The position numbers and the translations under genes were made by a program. DNA of 64,000 nucleotides from Phoronis australis (taxonomy: Eukaryota; Phoronida; Phoronidae), in NCBI GenBank assembly GCA_002633005.1, contig NMRA01000700.1, forward strand, positions 15,637 to 79,636, written 5' to 3'. This document shows, one piece after another, positions 1 through 10,539 of the stretch. Position 1 is the first letter of the stretch. Every line of letters begins with the position of its first letter. The notes beneath the pieces were generated by a model, which searched no databases, was not told where the DNA came from, and worked only from the letters and a program-made list of their open reading frames with translations.

Positions 1-51
1 AGATCAACAAGGAATAGAAAACAACCTGTTAGATTTGGATATGATGACTAA
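1..51 (+). CDS. C-terminal tail of a retroelement polyprotein (partial)
   Basis: Seventeen codons are visible before a TAA stop at 49-51. The peptide is a basic stretch, RSTRNRKQPVRFGYDD. Short Arg/Pro-rich tails ending near a Tyr are common at the end of LTR-retrotransposon polyproteins. The 5' part lies outside the window. It is followed by about 85 bp, a purine-rich tract and a sequence with all the marks of a 3' LTR, which is the main support for the call. Superfamily (Gypsy, BEL or Copia) cannot be decided from 17 residues. Confidence 0.45.
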   Translation, partial: RSTRNRKQPVRFGYDD

Positions 52-137
52 TATGTTAGTGTGCATGTAATTGATATAGTGAACTTGATTAGTTTATTTT
101 CTTAACAAGAGCCTACTTTATATTTAGTGAGGGAGAG

Positions 138-402
138 TGTTGTGTACTTAGTCACACAATAACAGGATGTTTGTAGGTTGTTATTGTTTATGAGTTTAGT
201 AGTTTAATTGGTATTATGTCATGCGATTCCTAGTACAGGAAGTGTGTCATAGGTAACCCATCATATGTTGTTATGTAGTTGTGTGTATATATATTGTGGT
301 GATATGTAGAATAAATCAGTTCAGTGTTCAGTTCAATTCTGTTCGTTTCACTGCGTAGTTCATGGAGTGTCTACTTTATTTGACAAAGTAAGATACACAA
401 CA
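138..402 (+). mobile_element. 3' LTR of an LTR retrotransposon
   Basis: This 265-bp segment starts TGTTGTGTA and ends TACACAACA, a perfect 9-bp terminal inverted repeat with the TG...CA ends of LTRs. A polypurine tract (GAGGGAGAG, 129-137) abuts its left end, as expected for the plus-strand primer site. Inside are a TATA-like stretch (286-294) and AATAAA (310-315), in U3/R order. The upstream polyprotein tail supports a 3' LTR rather than a solo LTR. No 5-bp duplication can be tested because the left end of the element is outside the window. Confidence 0.65.
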
Positions 403-954
403 GTTTTAATGACGTCAAGGCATCGGTCAATCATTGCGCAAAAGGTTTCGAAACAAATAAAATGCGATAGAACACGTATAATGGGCATATAATAAATAGA
501 TGGATGTTTATAACTGTCTTTAAAGCCCCACAGCACACATTAGGAGATCGAATTCAAAATTAAGTAAAGCAACTTTGCACGGGAGAAACAGGTTACAGAA
601 GGAAATTTTCAACTTCACTTGATCCCTAGAACAGCTATGTTAACTCGGTGTAATTAACTTATTTTATGGAAAAGCCCTTACAAGAGTTATGCAAATAATC
701 AAAAAAATCAATCAAAGAAGATCACCCCAGCCACACACGTTTAGACCGGTGGGTATTACCTTTGGAACCGTTAATGGAGAATGCCAACCGATTTAATTAG
801 TCTTTTAACCGTCTTAATCGCTCTATATCCACATATTCTCTTATACGGTCGACTTCACCTTGCCGAGAGGTGTCGCGTTAACCTGTGAGAAAGGTGAGAA
901 ACGACGCAGCGACGTCAGGGGTTCGTCTGCAGAGTGAATGCCGCTATATTGCAG
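403..954. other. No recognisable gene
   Basis: I see no coding exon or clear repeat here. A copper of GT/AG-bounded open exon was looked for and not found. Confidence 0.4.
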
Positions 955-1205
955 TGTATCGTTCCCGCTTGTCCGAATTGTGAAGCTGTGAAGAAAGCTG
1001 TTATATCGTTTTTCTACTTCCTCGAGAGCCTGAAATGCTTAGGAAGTGGCTCGCGATAGTGAAGAATGAAAGGTATGCTGTTAGTAGCAAATAGGAGGCA
1101 GTGAAACATCTCCGTGTCTGTGGCCGGCATTTCGTCGTTACTGATTTCTCTGACGAATTCCGGCTTACCAAAGAGCTATTCATACGTTCCGTGGCGCCTC
1201 TGTAG
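955..1205 (+). pseudogene. Decayed THAP-type zinc-finger domain
   Basis: Read on the plus strand, the pattern of a THAP C2CH zinc finger is visible. An N-terminal CIVPACPNC segment is followed by SFFYF, then RKWL (the conserved Trp position), then VCGRHF (the C-x2-H pair), DF and a closing SVAP resembling the family's AVP-type box. The frame is broken: it shifts between the Cys-rich start and RKWL near 1035-1040, has an internal TAG at 1092-1094 and stops at 1203-1205. THAP domains bind DNA and occur in host genes and in P-element-like transposases. With no intact neighbouring exon, this looks like a transposon or gene relic. The long minus-strand frame over the same bases is probably a shadow. 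Confidence 0.5.
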
Positions 1206-1784
1206 TATTTCTTGTTCGGTGTATTCCGGTTCGAAATTATAGCTTGTGAAACCTTACGATCCGACCCGTGAAGTCTTCGTCGGATGAGCTCTTGACTAAG
1301 TCGGGATTGGAGCTGGGCGAGTTCTATGTAGACATTTATTGTTCTACGTTCTCTTTTAAAATGAATTATTCTCATCCTAAAATGATTCCAAATCTATGAA
1401 ACTGAAACAAAGTATGTCTCATTAGATACAATTTGTAATGCCTTGGAGTGTTCGTGAGTGTATATATTTTGAGAAGCCAGCAATGAATAAACCACTGGGT
1501 TACCAGCTTTTGATGCCAGTAACAAATGTAATTGACCTGGCACGGAGGCCACGTGAGCGCATGCTAATTCAGTGTTTGCTTATAGAAAGCTCTTTGTGAA
1601 ACAATTACTCGATTTTATATGCTATGGTCACATGTTAGAGGAATCTTTACTTAGAAATGCAAATACATTATTCAAATCATTGTTACTGTACAACCTTTGC
1701 CCTGACGGTCTGTAAGTAGAGTTTCAGTTTCGTGGCTAATTCACATGAATAATTTAGTGCACATTATTTCTTTGGCTCACTATA
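1206..1784. other. No recognisable gene
   Basis: No exon-like open frame with good splice sites and no clear repeat was recognised between the THAP relic and the dispersed repeat. Confidence 0.4.
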
Positions 1785-2370
1785 ATAGTCTTTTCGTGAC
1801 CTCAGGTTTAATTTCCAACTCAAGCTGGTTTATGTTCGTGTCTGTCCCGGCGTTCGCGACGGGCCCGATCAGGTTCCGAGCCACTGGAAGGGATAACAAG
1901 CGTTTTGTGTGTTTAGAAGTCAAGAAATCACAACTATAAACAACACAGATCTGGGTTCTCCTGCCTGTATTTCACGGAAGAAAAACTTCGAATTGATCTC
2001 CTAACAGACCCAAAACTCCTGCTACGGACCTTGAACTGTATTATCGGCACTTGTAGGTTACGGTGCGTCAGTAAATCCGTATTAGCGAAATAAAACAGCA
2101 CTTTTTATAAGATCTCTGTGTATTTTTAAGGGTTTTACATCGAGGCTTTGATGATTCATTGGTGTTAAATGATGAATTGAAGCGATAAGCTGACACCACT
2201 AACACGTGTTACTGCTGAACAGTCTGCGTGTGAAACCAATTACGACATTCTATAATTTCAACACCTCCGTTTGCCGTCAGATAACGCAACCGAGGCTGCC
2301 ATTATCGAGTAGAACTACTCGATCTAAATTGATACAAAATATGTTGTTTTTAGGTGACATTCTCCTTTAA
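1785..2370. repeat. Dispersed repeat family R1, copy 1
   Basis: About 590 bp that aligns, with gaps, to 26690-27300 and in part to 27640-27965. Shared landmarks in the same order include ACGTTTTGTGTGTTT-like sequence, CTGTATTTCACGGAAGAA, a GATAAGCTGACACCA block, CTGCTGAA and CTAAATTGATA. The short open frame at 1745-1939 lies inside the repeat and is unlikely to be a gene. No transposase is visible, so this may be a non-autonomous element. Confidence 0.55.
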
Positions 2371-2798
2371 GGTCTGTGTCTCAGCTTTGGGATGTTCCCA
2401 ACTTTTCTATACCAACAGGTGTTTGATTAAAACTGATGCTCAGGAACTATTTCACTAGCTTAGCAAGATATATAATTTTTCCTTACAACACTTAAAAAGA
2501 TCAAATAAATTCAGGCTTTCGCAAAACCGGCAAAGATTAACCAGGCACTTGAGTTTATCTGTTCCTCGATCACCACTGACGTCAATCACTAAGCTACATA
2601 ATAAAAAATAATGATTGGACTATGAACATTGCTTGGCTCAGAATTTTCTACTAAAATGTGTTTAGAACTTAACGAAATCAGCACCAAACAAATTCTTGAA
2701 TACTTTTTTTCACGTTACCATATTAAACTGTCTTCGAGTCGCGGTTTGCAAACAAAGTGTTGAAACACATCAAGGTTAATTTTTGACATTCATTGCAG
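2371..2798. other. No recognisable feature
   Basis: No exon, RNA gene or clear repeat was seen in this AT-rich stretch. Confidence 0.4.
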
Positions 2799-2882
2799 AC
2801 TACCTTCGTACACATCCGAAATTTTCATAGACATTACCGAAGCAATTTCGAAGCTCTGTTTTAGCACGCCCATGAAATCTAG
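2799..2882 (+). CDS. Candidate 84-nt internal exon, unrecognised
   Basis: The segment is bounded by TTCATTGCAG on the left and AG|GTGAGT on the right, both good animal splice sites. One frame is open throughout: 28 codons, phase 2 on both sides, reading LPSYTSEIFIDITEAISKL then CFSTPMKS. It could be an upstream exon of the plus-strand gene that ends at 10539, but no connecting exons were found and the phases do not match directly. A chance exon of this size is quite possible. Confidence 0.25.
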
Positions 2883-3130
2883 GTGAGTGTCTTTTACATT
2901 ATTTAATTTTTTCAGTATCTATTTCAATATATAAGGCCTTGGCCCACATGTTTAAAGGATAACGCTGAGCAGCTTTTCCCTGAGGGCAGTGGCGTTAAAA
3001 ACAAAATTTCATTACATTAATCTGAGCAAATGGCTCCAACATTTTCATTACATTTACAAATTTAATTTCGGTATGAATGTATTTAAACTCCGGGTTTGTA
3101 AATAATCTTGTTTAAAGCCGAAGAATCACT

Positions 3131-3345
3131 AACTTAAGATTACTGCGAAAACCGGCAGTTGCCGATAGCTAATTTAAAGCAACTAAACGTATGGTCTGAC
3201 ATCAGAAATCTCCACCAAAGCCAACTGTGCGCTGCACTTCAAACAAGAGTAGTCCATAATGACAAGATCAAACACAAGATAGACAAACTTTTTGTCATCA
3301 GGAACACCCAAAGGGCACAGGTTCAAATGTGGCAAGGGTTATTCC
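3131..3345 (+). CDS. Unrecognised open frame, possibly an exon
   Basis: One plus-strand frame is open from just after the stop at about 3128 up to the AAGTT-rich array. It has a charged, protein-like composition (for example NLKQLNVWSDIRNLHQSQL and HKIDKLFVIRNTQRAQVQ). There is no good start and no convincing donor. A conceivable donor is CAG|GTTCAA near 3319. I do not recognise the peptide. It ends at the apparent terminus of the 9-kb candidate element, so an exon or older transposon cut by that insertion is possible. Confidence 0.22.
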
Positions 3346-3735
3346 CCCTTACAAAAATGAAGTTAAGTTTTTCGCTGAAAACTTAAGTTTTTGGCGAAAA
3401 ATCCTAAGTTTTTGGAAAACAACTTAAGTTTTAGAGGAAAAACTTTAAGTTCTTCCGAAAAACTTAACAATGTTAAGTTTTTCAGAAAACCTAAGTTTTT
3501 TCAGGGGTAAAACTTAGGTTTTCACAAATAAACTTAAGTTTCAAGTAATAACTTAAGTTTTCATGAAAACTTAACTTTATTGTACTAACAAAACTTAAGT
3601 TTTTCTGATAACTTAAGTTCATCACAAAACTTAAGTTTTTGTAATTTTAAAAACTTAAGTTTACCTGACTTCTTAAGACTTTCGCAAGTGTGGAAAACTT
3701 GAATTTTCTAAAAACTCTAAGGTTTCTATGTGATA
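3346..3735 (+). repeat. Left array of AAAACTTAAGTTTT palindromes, starting CCCTTACAAAAATGA
   Basis: About 15 imperfect copies of the self-complementary motif AAAACTTAAGTTTT are separated by 8-20 variable bases, often GAAAA or TGAAA. The outer boundary reads CCCTTACAAAAATGA. The only similar array in the window, at 12075-12346, ends with the reverse complement of that boundary. The pair therefore looks like the two ends of one element with subterminal repeats. Confidence 0.7.
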
Positions 3736-3988
3736 AAAATTTACGTTTTCAAGTTTTTAAGCTTTGAATATAGTGAGATATTTAATTTTTGGTTCGAAAT
3801 TAATCCCATTATTTTCCAACAAAGAATAATTATTTACTCATGCAAAACCCATCGTCTCATAAAAATGTTGCCCGATTGTTTCCTTAACATTTATATAGTT
3901 ACAAACCATAAAAGGACGACCGTTTAACCTAGCTTGTCAGTACTGATTTAGTGCAAATACGTAATCATTATCACACGTCTTTGTGAAT

Positions 3989-4225
3989 TTAAATGTAGAC
4001 GAACATCCGGTGACCAACAGCAGTATGAATGCACCCAATGTTAATTCCTTGAGATACCGACCTGGCCAGTACAATGTAATCAGTGGAAAAATCCATGCAT
4101 TTCTTAAAAAACGTAGATATTGTGCAAGTTTCCTTTGTGTTGAGTTGTATTCGTAAGGCAGTTTGAATTTTGTTACCGACAGTCAACTTCGAAGAAAAAG
4201 TCGTGCGTTTGCTAGCCCGCGACAA
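3989..4225 (-). CDS. Unrecognised ORF, left duplicate of the 5' part of the 7.5-kb ORF
   Basis: A 78-codon frame beginning MSRASKRTTF. Its first 70 residues are identical to the start of the minus-strand ORF at 7506-7910 because both lie in the 1.17-kb direct duplication. After the duplication edge the frame runs into unrelated sequence and stops. It contains a protein-like stretch (GNKIQTALRIQLNTKET, KKCMDFSTDYIVLARSV) but no motif I can name. If the duplication is an assembly artefact, this copy is not a separate gene. Confidence 0.25.
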   Translation of the reverse strand: MSRASKRTTFSSKLTVGNKIQTALRIQLNTKETCTISTFFKKCMDFSTDYIVLARSVSQGINIGCIHTAVGHRMFVYI

Positions 4226-5184
4226 TAAAGTTTATAAAACTACGAGCAGAGCCAGCAAGAAGACATTTCAGAAGTTTTGGAAGTCAGGTTAGTGTCAGAG
4301 AGCGTTCTAAAATCGATTGGCCACAATCGGTGGTGTAATTTCCAACGAACGTGTAAGTTTCATATGTTATTGTCAGCCAGTCACGCTGTCACATACCGAC
4401 ATGGACTCATTCTGTGCGTGAATTATCTAAACTTCTAGCGCGTAATATACTTCTGGAGGTCCATCAGAAGAAGCCATAACGTTCACATTAGGCTATTGCT
4501 GCATTATATTTCTGTCTTCTGAGGTTTTGTCAGTCAGTGTGATCAATGCAAGGGGGGGACTACCAAGGCAAAGTGTAATAATTTCCCAAGTTGGGTATAT
4601 TGGCATTGGATGTGTGTGCTTGTCTATGTTCGTTGTAATTCTTGGAAGCTCCTGAATTTGAAATCTCATATCACTACAGGTCAATAATTTGCAAGGCTCA
4701 CTTGCCGCATCCTCGCACCCTTCCTAAAATATGGGGGGTGCACAAATTTTTGGGCATGTTGACCTTTTACTAAAAAAACGGGGTATGTTCAGAGTTGTGC
4801 ACAGAGCATTCCTGACTTACAGCTTTTCAGTGGACTCGTGTCTCGTTTTCTCAACTTTTTTTGTTTCTATGAGGCTCACCTTTTCATGCCCACTTCGGCA
4901 AGTGGGGGGGGGGGTGTTCGTTAGAGCCTCCCCTAGGTGCGCGCATGTGCCTGGTTCTCAAATTTAAGAATCGCCAATGTAACTATTGTATTGCCTATTT
5001 TGACTGATTTGCTCAGGTTTGTCGGAGGATCTAGGTTATTGTATGCGAAAGGACATTCCGATCCCACTACTAGTACCCTATCTGGAATACCCCCCGGCAT
5101 AGGTCACAATGTACCCAAGTGAACTATCACCAGTCAACATGTTATCTATTGTTACGCACAGTGAAACTTGTATAATTCCTATCT
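4016..5184. repeat. 1.17-kb direct duplication, copy 1
   Basis: Bases from CCAACAGCAGTATG to TATAATTCCTATCTA recur at 7698-8865 with only a few substitutions and small indels, including a 10-bp difference near 4935 (GGTGCGCGCA present here only). Flanks differ on both sides. Copy 2 begins exactly at the single N, so the repeat may be an unresolved haplotype copy placed next to a gap. Confidence 0.9.
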
Positions 5185-5412
5185 AAAAAAAACAACCGAC
5201 GTCATCTTCTTGCGTAATTCTCTGCCTTTTTTAACGAAAAAAAGGATGTCGTCGTTTTGAAAAAAGTTCATTGTGACACGCGCCACTTCCAAAATGTTTT
5301 CAACATCTCCCATTGGATGATGAACACATCTCAGCAAAATTTGTTCTAAAATTCGGTTCACTGATATCAAAATTCCAAAAACATATAATGAAGTGAAACC
5401 AATTCTGATCAT
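5179..5412 (-). other. Unrecognised 77-codon open frame
   Basis: A minus-strand frame of 77 codons begins at the edge of the duplication. It has a hydrophobic start (GFTSLYVFGILISVN) and a charged end. No family is recognised and no splice site supports it. The stretch to 6013 shows nothing else. Confidence 0.15.
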
Positions 5413-6013
5413 TTGTCGTGACGTTTACGTAACCTCAAGGGAGAACGTTTGATTGAAGAATCTGGGAAAAAGAAACTGACTAAAAGGTGACGCAATATTT
5501 CATTGGGGCGAAAGTCGAAGCATAAGATTTCAACATAACTTTAGCAGCAGAATAATTGTAGAAAACCATTTTTTCAACGCTGGTAAATAATTTAGTTTAC
5601 TCTAGGAAGATTTTATTACGTCAATTTTTACCCACAATGGCGCAAATTTGTATAATTAATTTAGTAAACAGCTTCGCACCAAGGCTACAGCCTTCCGAGC
5701 CCTTTCGCGTAAGAACACAATACTTGGCGTTTCGCGTATACTCCAAGGGGTAAAACTTTGAAAATAATGTTTTCAGGGTAACCTGGTACATGTAATCTTC
5801 AAAAAAGTAGACTGTGTTTTCATGTAGAGCGTAAAATGATTAACCCATTGATTCAAAAAGAACACTCTCGGAAACGAAAACGCACACAATTTTCAGCTAT
5901 ATTACACTGGTTAAAAACACTTCTATAAGTTTATTGCATCGGAATCTAGTGATCACAGGGCAAGTCAAAACTCTTAAAGGGACACAATTTCAAACCTTTG
6001 GCATGAATCAGTG

Positions 6014-6610
6014 ATATAAAAAATGGAAATACATGTAGACTGACTTTAGTTCATCAGCAATGTAGACACAACAGTTACAGACACTCACTGCGTTTGTTAA
6101 CGTCTTGTGGCAATGATAAAAATAAATGTTTCTACTATGATTGATAACAAGTTTTACTCTGATGAGGTATGATGAAATATGCACGTCTGATATGCAGAGT
6201 CAGCAGTTGCAAAATATTTATTGGATTTAATGAATACGTTTGTTATGAACCACTGCAAAAGTATAATTACTAATTGTACATTCGAAGCACGCCTCATTAG
6301 AATTAAAACATATAAAAATGGAAATACATGTAGACCGACTTTAGTTCATCAGCAATGTAGACACAACAGTTACAGACACTCACTGCGTTTGTTAACGTCT
6401 TGTGGCAATGATGAAAATATTTTTTTCTACTATGATTGATAACAAGTTTTACTCTGATGAGGTATGATGAAATATGCACGTCTGATATGCAGAGTCAGCA
6501 GTTGCAAAAATATTTACTGGGTTTAATGAATCCGTTTGTTGTGAACCACTGCAAAAGTATAATTACTAATTGTACATTCGAAGCACGCCTCATTAGAATA
6601 AAAACATACA
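6014..6610. repeat. Two tandem copies of a 295-bp unit
   Basis: Two head-to-tail copies with a 295-bp period: ATGGAAATACATGTAGAC starts at 6023 and again at 6318, and both copies end near CGCCTCATTAGAAT. Identity is about 97 percent. Each contains CTGATGAGGTATGATGAAAT. Short ORFs at 6221-6439 and 6436-6651 are shadows within the repeat. Confidence 0.85.
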
Positions 6611-7505
6611 CATGCTTGATGATAATGGGAGTACCTCTTTTACAGGCATGAATTAAGATATATAGTTGTTAAGCCATAGACGATAATAAATCTTAGATAT
6701 TAACACACTGAGCCATCTACAACAGGCATATACAAAGGATACAGTATTTCAAAAGAAGCCTCAACTACTCATTTTACCTAGTCATAACTACTCATTTTTT
6801 ATAGTATTACTAAATCACGAACACCTAGATTTATATTAGAAGTTACACAGTACAATGCTACACAACCTGCTCTCACCCCATTTAAGGGAGGCCTAATTTG
6901 AAACATTTAACGACATATCTTTTCTATGCATGATTAAAACCAAACAAAACATGCAAACTCTCCAGGACCAAAAATAAATATCTCAAAACCAGACATTTTT
7001 CTTAACCAGGAATTAAAACAATCCAATACATTGAGATTGTTTTCACACAGAAGACCAAAGAGCAAGACTGACTATTTATCACATCAGCACCTATAATTTA
7101 TCAAGTGAGGACCAAAAATTCTTCACTTCAGGATCAAAATAAAATACGACCGAACTGAAAATTTAATAAGTCAAGTTCAAAAACTTACCATGTCAGTAAC
7201 TTTCACGCCAGAACACCACGTCACCATCCCAAGCATTGATCTTTCAAAATGATACTGTCCGTACTATACTAAACAAGGGCTAAATGTTCAACCTCTCGCC
7301 GACAACAGACATATTATCTTCGAAATGGGGTTGAATTTCTTTCGTCTAATCCACGTTTTACAATAGATGCCAATGTATAGGTACACACTGGATTGGCATC
7401 ATTGCATAATGGGTGATCACGTAGTCTCCGGGCATGAAAAGAATTCTCTCCTGGCGTGATAAGATTTCTAACGCAATAAATCCTGGTTGCCAATTGTTTT
7501 TGATT
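6611..7505. other. No recognisable gene
   Basis: AT-rich sequence with runs resembling AAAATTCTTCACTTC and CAGGATCAAAAT. I see no exon or RNA gene. Confidence 0.4.
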
Positions 7506-7910
7506 CTACAGAGATTTCAATTCCTGAATAGAAAATGAGTGTTCTGGATTTTTCCGCTTCAGCTTTCCATTCAGGTAACTAGTGCACAGCAAAGTGTTTT
7601 TGCTATCCCGTGCGGCTCCATTGCAACGAATCACTTCTGGTACAATCTTTCGTAAACGACGTTCGTATTTTGCATATTTCTTCGGGGTAACAGTTTTNCC
7701 AACAGCAGTATGAATGCACCCAATGTTAATTCCTTGAGATACCGACCTGGCCAGTACAATGTAATCAGTGGAAAAATCCATGCATTTCTTAAAAAACGTA
7801 GATATTGTGCAAGTTTCCTTTGTGTTGAGTTGTATTCGTAAGGCAGTTTGAATTTTGTTACCGACAGTCAACTTCGAAGAAAAAGTCGTGCGTTTGCTAG
7901 CCCGCGACAA
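7506..7910 (-). CDS. Unrecognised ORF spanning the ambiguous base
   Basis: A 134-codon frame starting MSRASKRTTF and ending EHSFSIQELKSL. The C-terminal 63 codons, outside the duplication, are lysine/arginine-rich and protein-like (PKKYAKYERRLRKIVPEV, LNGKLKRKNPEHSF). The frame crosses the N at 7697, which may stand for a gap of unknown size, so the two halves need not belong together. I do not recognise the family. The ORF lies inside the candidate 9-kb element and could encode an element protein. The coding claim rests only on open-frame length and composition. Confidence 0.35.
   Translation of the reverse strand: MSRASKRTTFSSKLTVGNKIQTALRIQLNTKETCTISTFFKKCMDFSTDYIVLARSVSQGINIGCIHTAVXKTVTPKKYAKYERRLRKIVPEVIRCNGAARDSKNTLLCTSYLNGKLKRKNPEHSFSIQELKSL
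7697..7697. other. Single ambiguous base (assembly join)
   Basis: The sequence reads CAGTTTTNCCAACAGCAG. The second copy of the 1.17-kb duplication starts at the next base, as expected of a scaffold join or filled gap. Confidence 0.9.
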
Positions 7911-8865
7911 TAAAGTTTATAAAACTACGAGCAGAGCCAGCAAGAAGACATTTCAGAAGTTTTGGAAGTCAGGTTAGTGTCAGAGAGCGTTCTAAAATCG
8001 ATTGGCCACAATCGGTGGTGTAATTTCCAACGAACGTGTAAGTTTCATATGTTATTGTCAGCCAGTCACGCTGTCACATACCGACATGGACTCATTCTGT
8101 GCGTGAATTATCTAAACTTCTAGCGCGTAATATACTTCTGGAGGTCCATCAGAAGAAGCCATAACGTTCACATTAGGCTATTGCTGCATTATATTTCTGT
8201 CTTCTGAGGTTTTGTCAGTCAGTGTGATCAATGCAAGGGGGGGACTACCAAGGCAAAGTGTAATAATTTCCCAAGTTGGGTATATTGGCATTGGATGTGT
8301 GTGCTTGTCTATGTTCGTTGTAATTCTTGGAAGCTCCTGATTTTGAAATCTCATATCACTACAGGTCAATAATTTGCAAGGCTCACTTGCCGCATCCTCG
8401 CACCCTTCCTAAAATATGGGGGGTGCACAAATTTTTGGGCATGTTGACCTTTTACTAAAAAAACGGGGTATGTTCAGAGTTGTGCACAGAGCATTCCTGA
8501 CTTACAGCTTTTCAGTGGACTCGTGTCTCGTTTTCTCAACTTTTTTTGTTTCTATGAGGCTCACCTTTTCATGCCCACTTCGGCAAGTGGGGGGGGGGGT
8601 GTTCGTTAGAGCCTCCCCTATGTGCCTGGTTCTCAAATTTAAGAATCGCCAATGTAACTATTGTATTGCCTGTTTTGACTGATTTGCTCAGGTTTGTCGG
8701 AGGATCTAGGTTATTGTATGCGAAAGGACATTCCGATCCCACTACTAGTACCCTATCTGGAATACCCCCCCGGCATAGGTCACAATGTACCCAAGTGAAC
8801 TATCACCAGTCAACATGTTATCTATTGTTACGCACAGTGAAACTTGTATAATTCCTATCTAATTG
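7698..8865. repeat. 1.17-kb direct duplication, copy 2
   Basis: Near-identical to 4016-5184, including a G-run after GGCAAGTG and GGAATACCCCCC. It begins at the N and diverges after TTCCTATCTA into unrelated sequence. Confidence 0.9.
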
Positions 8866-9417
8866 CACCAAATAATTCAATGCAAATAAGGAAAATCTGT
8901 GTGATTTCACTTTGGGATTGAGTATGTGCTTTCGAATTTTTACTGGGTTGTGGGATACTAGAATGTCGCAAAAGTTTGCATATTCATACTTAAAATGTTC
9001 ACATTCAATGCGAGTTCGACTGGTTTTATTGAAATCAAATATTTCAGTGTCAGGGTGAAAGTGATAGTTAATCTAGGTACAACTTTACCTAGGAGTTGAG
9101 TTGAGTTGAATATGGACTGACTAGAATGATCTCCCCATGTCTGTTGGGGCATATTCTTTTCCCTCTAGAAATTTGCTTGGAACCTCAATTCAATATCTTT
9201 GCAAATGTCAGACAGTAAAGTGATTGGTAGGAGTACAGGATATAGTATTTTTTGTGTACTGTAGTACATGAGATAATAATTTTATTTTTACGGTAAACTA
9301 TTATGGTTACGTAAGACCTCTCGTGAAGACCATGCCAGTATCTTCAATGGTGGATTCAGAGGACAGCTAGAGGCCATGACTCCGGCCTCCTAAAATGCTA
9401 CACGATCAATTAGCTGT

Positions 9418-9503
9418 TGGGGGGCAGGGGGAATGTCTGGTGGGCAAACCCTACTCTGCCCTAACCCCCAAACTCAAAATCCTGGATCCGCCCGACCGCC
9501 CCT
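9418..9503 (-). repeat. MITE-like fragment ending TCAAAATCCTGGATCCGCC
   Basis: The G/C-run-rich sequence with AACTCAAAATCCTGGATCCGC matches the ends of the repeats at 20775-20920 and 29651-29962. The terminus resembles the CAGTGGCGGAT-type ends of hAT-like non-autonomous elements. Only one end is clear here. Confidence 0.45.
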
Positions 9504-9602
9504 GATCTTTACATGGATAGCATTCCCTGTAAATGGGTTATGTCTGGATTCTTAAGAAGCTATCACATACTGTTATGTTTACTAATATCTCATTGTTTTC
9601 AG

Positions 9603-9707
9603 GTCTCTATTAACTTGGCGGAGTACTTGGAAGAACCAGACATCCAAACATTTGCATCGAAACAATCACCCAGGGGTGGTATTGGGCTGTTTACGTCGAC
9701 GTGGCAG
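9603..9707 (+). CDS. Penultimate exon of an unrecognised gene (gene D)
   Basis: A 105-nt segment lies between a pyrimidine-rich acceptor (TCATTGTTTTCAG) and CAG|GTAGAG. It is open in phase 0 throughout, giving 35 codons that start VSINLAEYLEEPDIQTF and end GIGLFTSTWQ. Composition is strongly protein-like. The next phase-0 acceptor is at 10513, where the frame closes after nine codons, so the two make a coherent gene end. I do not recognise the protein. A single 5' exon candidate (2799-2882) may or may not belong to it. The donor and acceptor quality together with frame agreement is the evidence. Confidence 0.45.
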
Positions 9708-10512
9708 GTAGAGCTTCATATGTTTCATTGTTGAGTAAAAAATAGTGCTGCTATCAGGGTTTGAATTTGAAACAATATGAAATATGTCCTTGGTTTAGCC
9801 AATGGGCTTATAATCTTTAACAAGCTCACTGATTCTTGTAGCCATTTGGTCAGGTCAATGCAAAGCTTCTTGGTTTTGCTATAAGTTTCAAAAAGTACAT
9901 GCGGAAGTTCTTTGCTGGCTGGAGACAGCTAATTAGAATACAACTAGCGCTGATCATTATGTAAAGTTGTGCATTTTCTTATCAGATTAACAAATTAAAC
10001 AATGAAAAGTTCATCAAAATAATTAGAATTGTAGTTTATTGCAGTTGCCAAAAGTTTCATCATTTGATAAAAATATTAATTAAGTTGTCATAGAAACTTG
10101 AACTAAAAAGTTACAGAACACGATACCTGGTTAGCACATTAAGTTTTGTCATATGCACGGTTTGTTCTAGATTGCGATAGCATGATAGGTGACCATGTGC
10201 ATGTTTTGTATTCAAGTTGTATAGAATAAAATTGTTTTGAATGTCGCGATTCCAGGATTAAAACTTCATTCAAACCAGTATGTGGAAAACTGACCCACTG
10301 CAGTGCTTGCTTGAAGTAAACTTGCAGACTAGTCTTGCACTTGAATCCTGGGGAGTGATTGGTTAAATTTTGAGTTTGAAGATTATTTTCTAGGCTCTGT
10401 ATATAAGTCAGGAAGTTTTACAAATATAAACAGCACGATAAATATCCAGCAAGTTGTCTTATAACGATAGCTTTTACCCGTCTGTTATTAAAATTTATTG
10501 TCTTTATTGCAG
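9708..10512. other. Putative intron of gene D; nothing else seen
   Basis: The stretch begins GTAGAG and ends TCTTTATTGCAG. No internal exon or repeat was recognised. Confidence 0.35.
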
Positions 10513-10539
10513 AGTGTGCCTTCAACAATCGTTGGATAA
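10513..10539 (+). CDS. Terminal exon of gene D
   Basis: After the acceptor TTTATTGCAG the phase-0 frame reads SVPSTIVG and a TAA stop at 10537-10539, continuing directly from the exon that ends at 9707. A candidate polyadenylation signal AATAAA lies at 11085-11090, about 550 bp downstream. The exon is very short, so support comes mainly from its agreement with the preceding exon. Confidence 0.35.
   Translation, partial: SVPSTIVG

Noticed and set aside
1001-1375. 124-codon minus-strand ORF as a gene
   Set aside because: It overlaps the THAP-like plus-strand pattern and has no motif of its own.
6155-6180. Hammerhead ribozyme in the 295-bp tandem repeat
   Set aside because: CTGATGA and GAAA are present but the bases between (GGTATGAT) do not form stem II, and helix I partners were not found.
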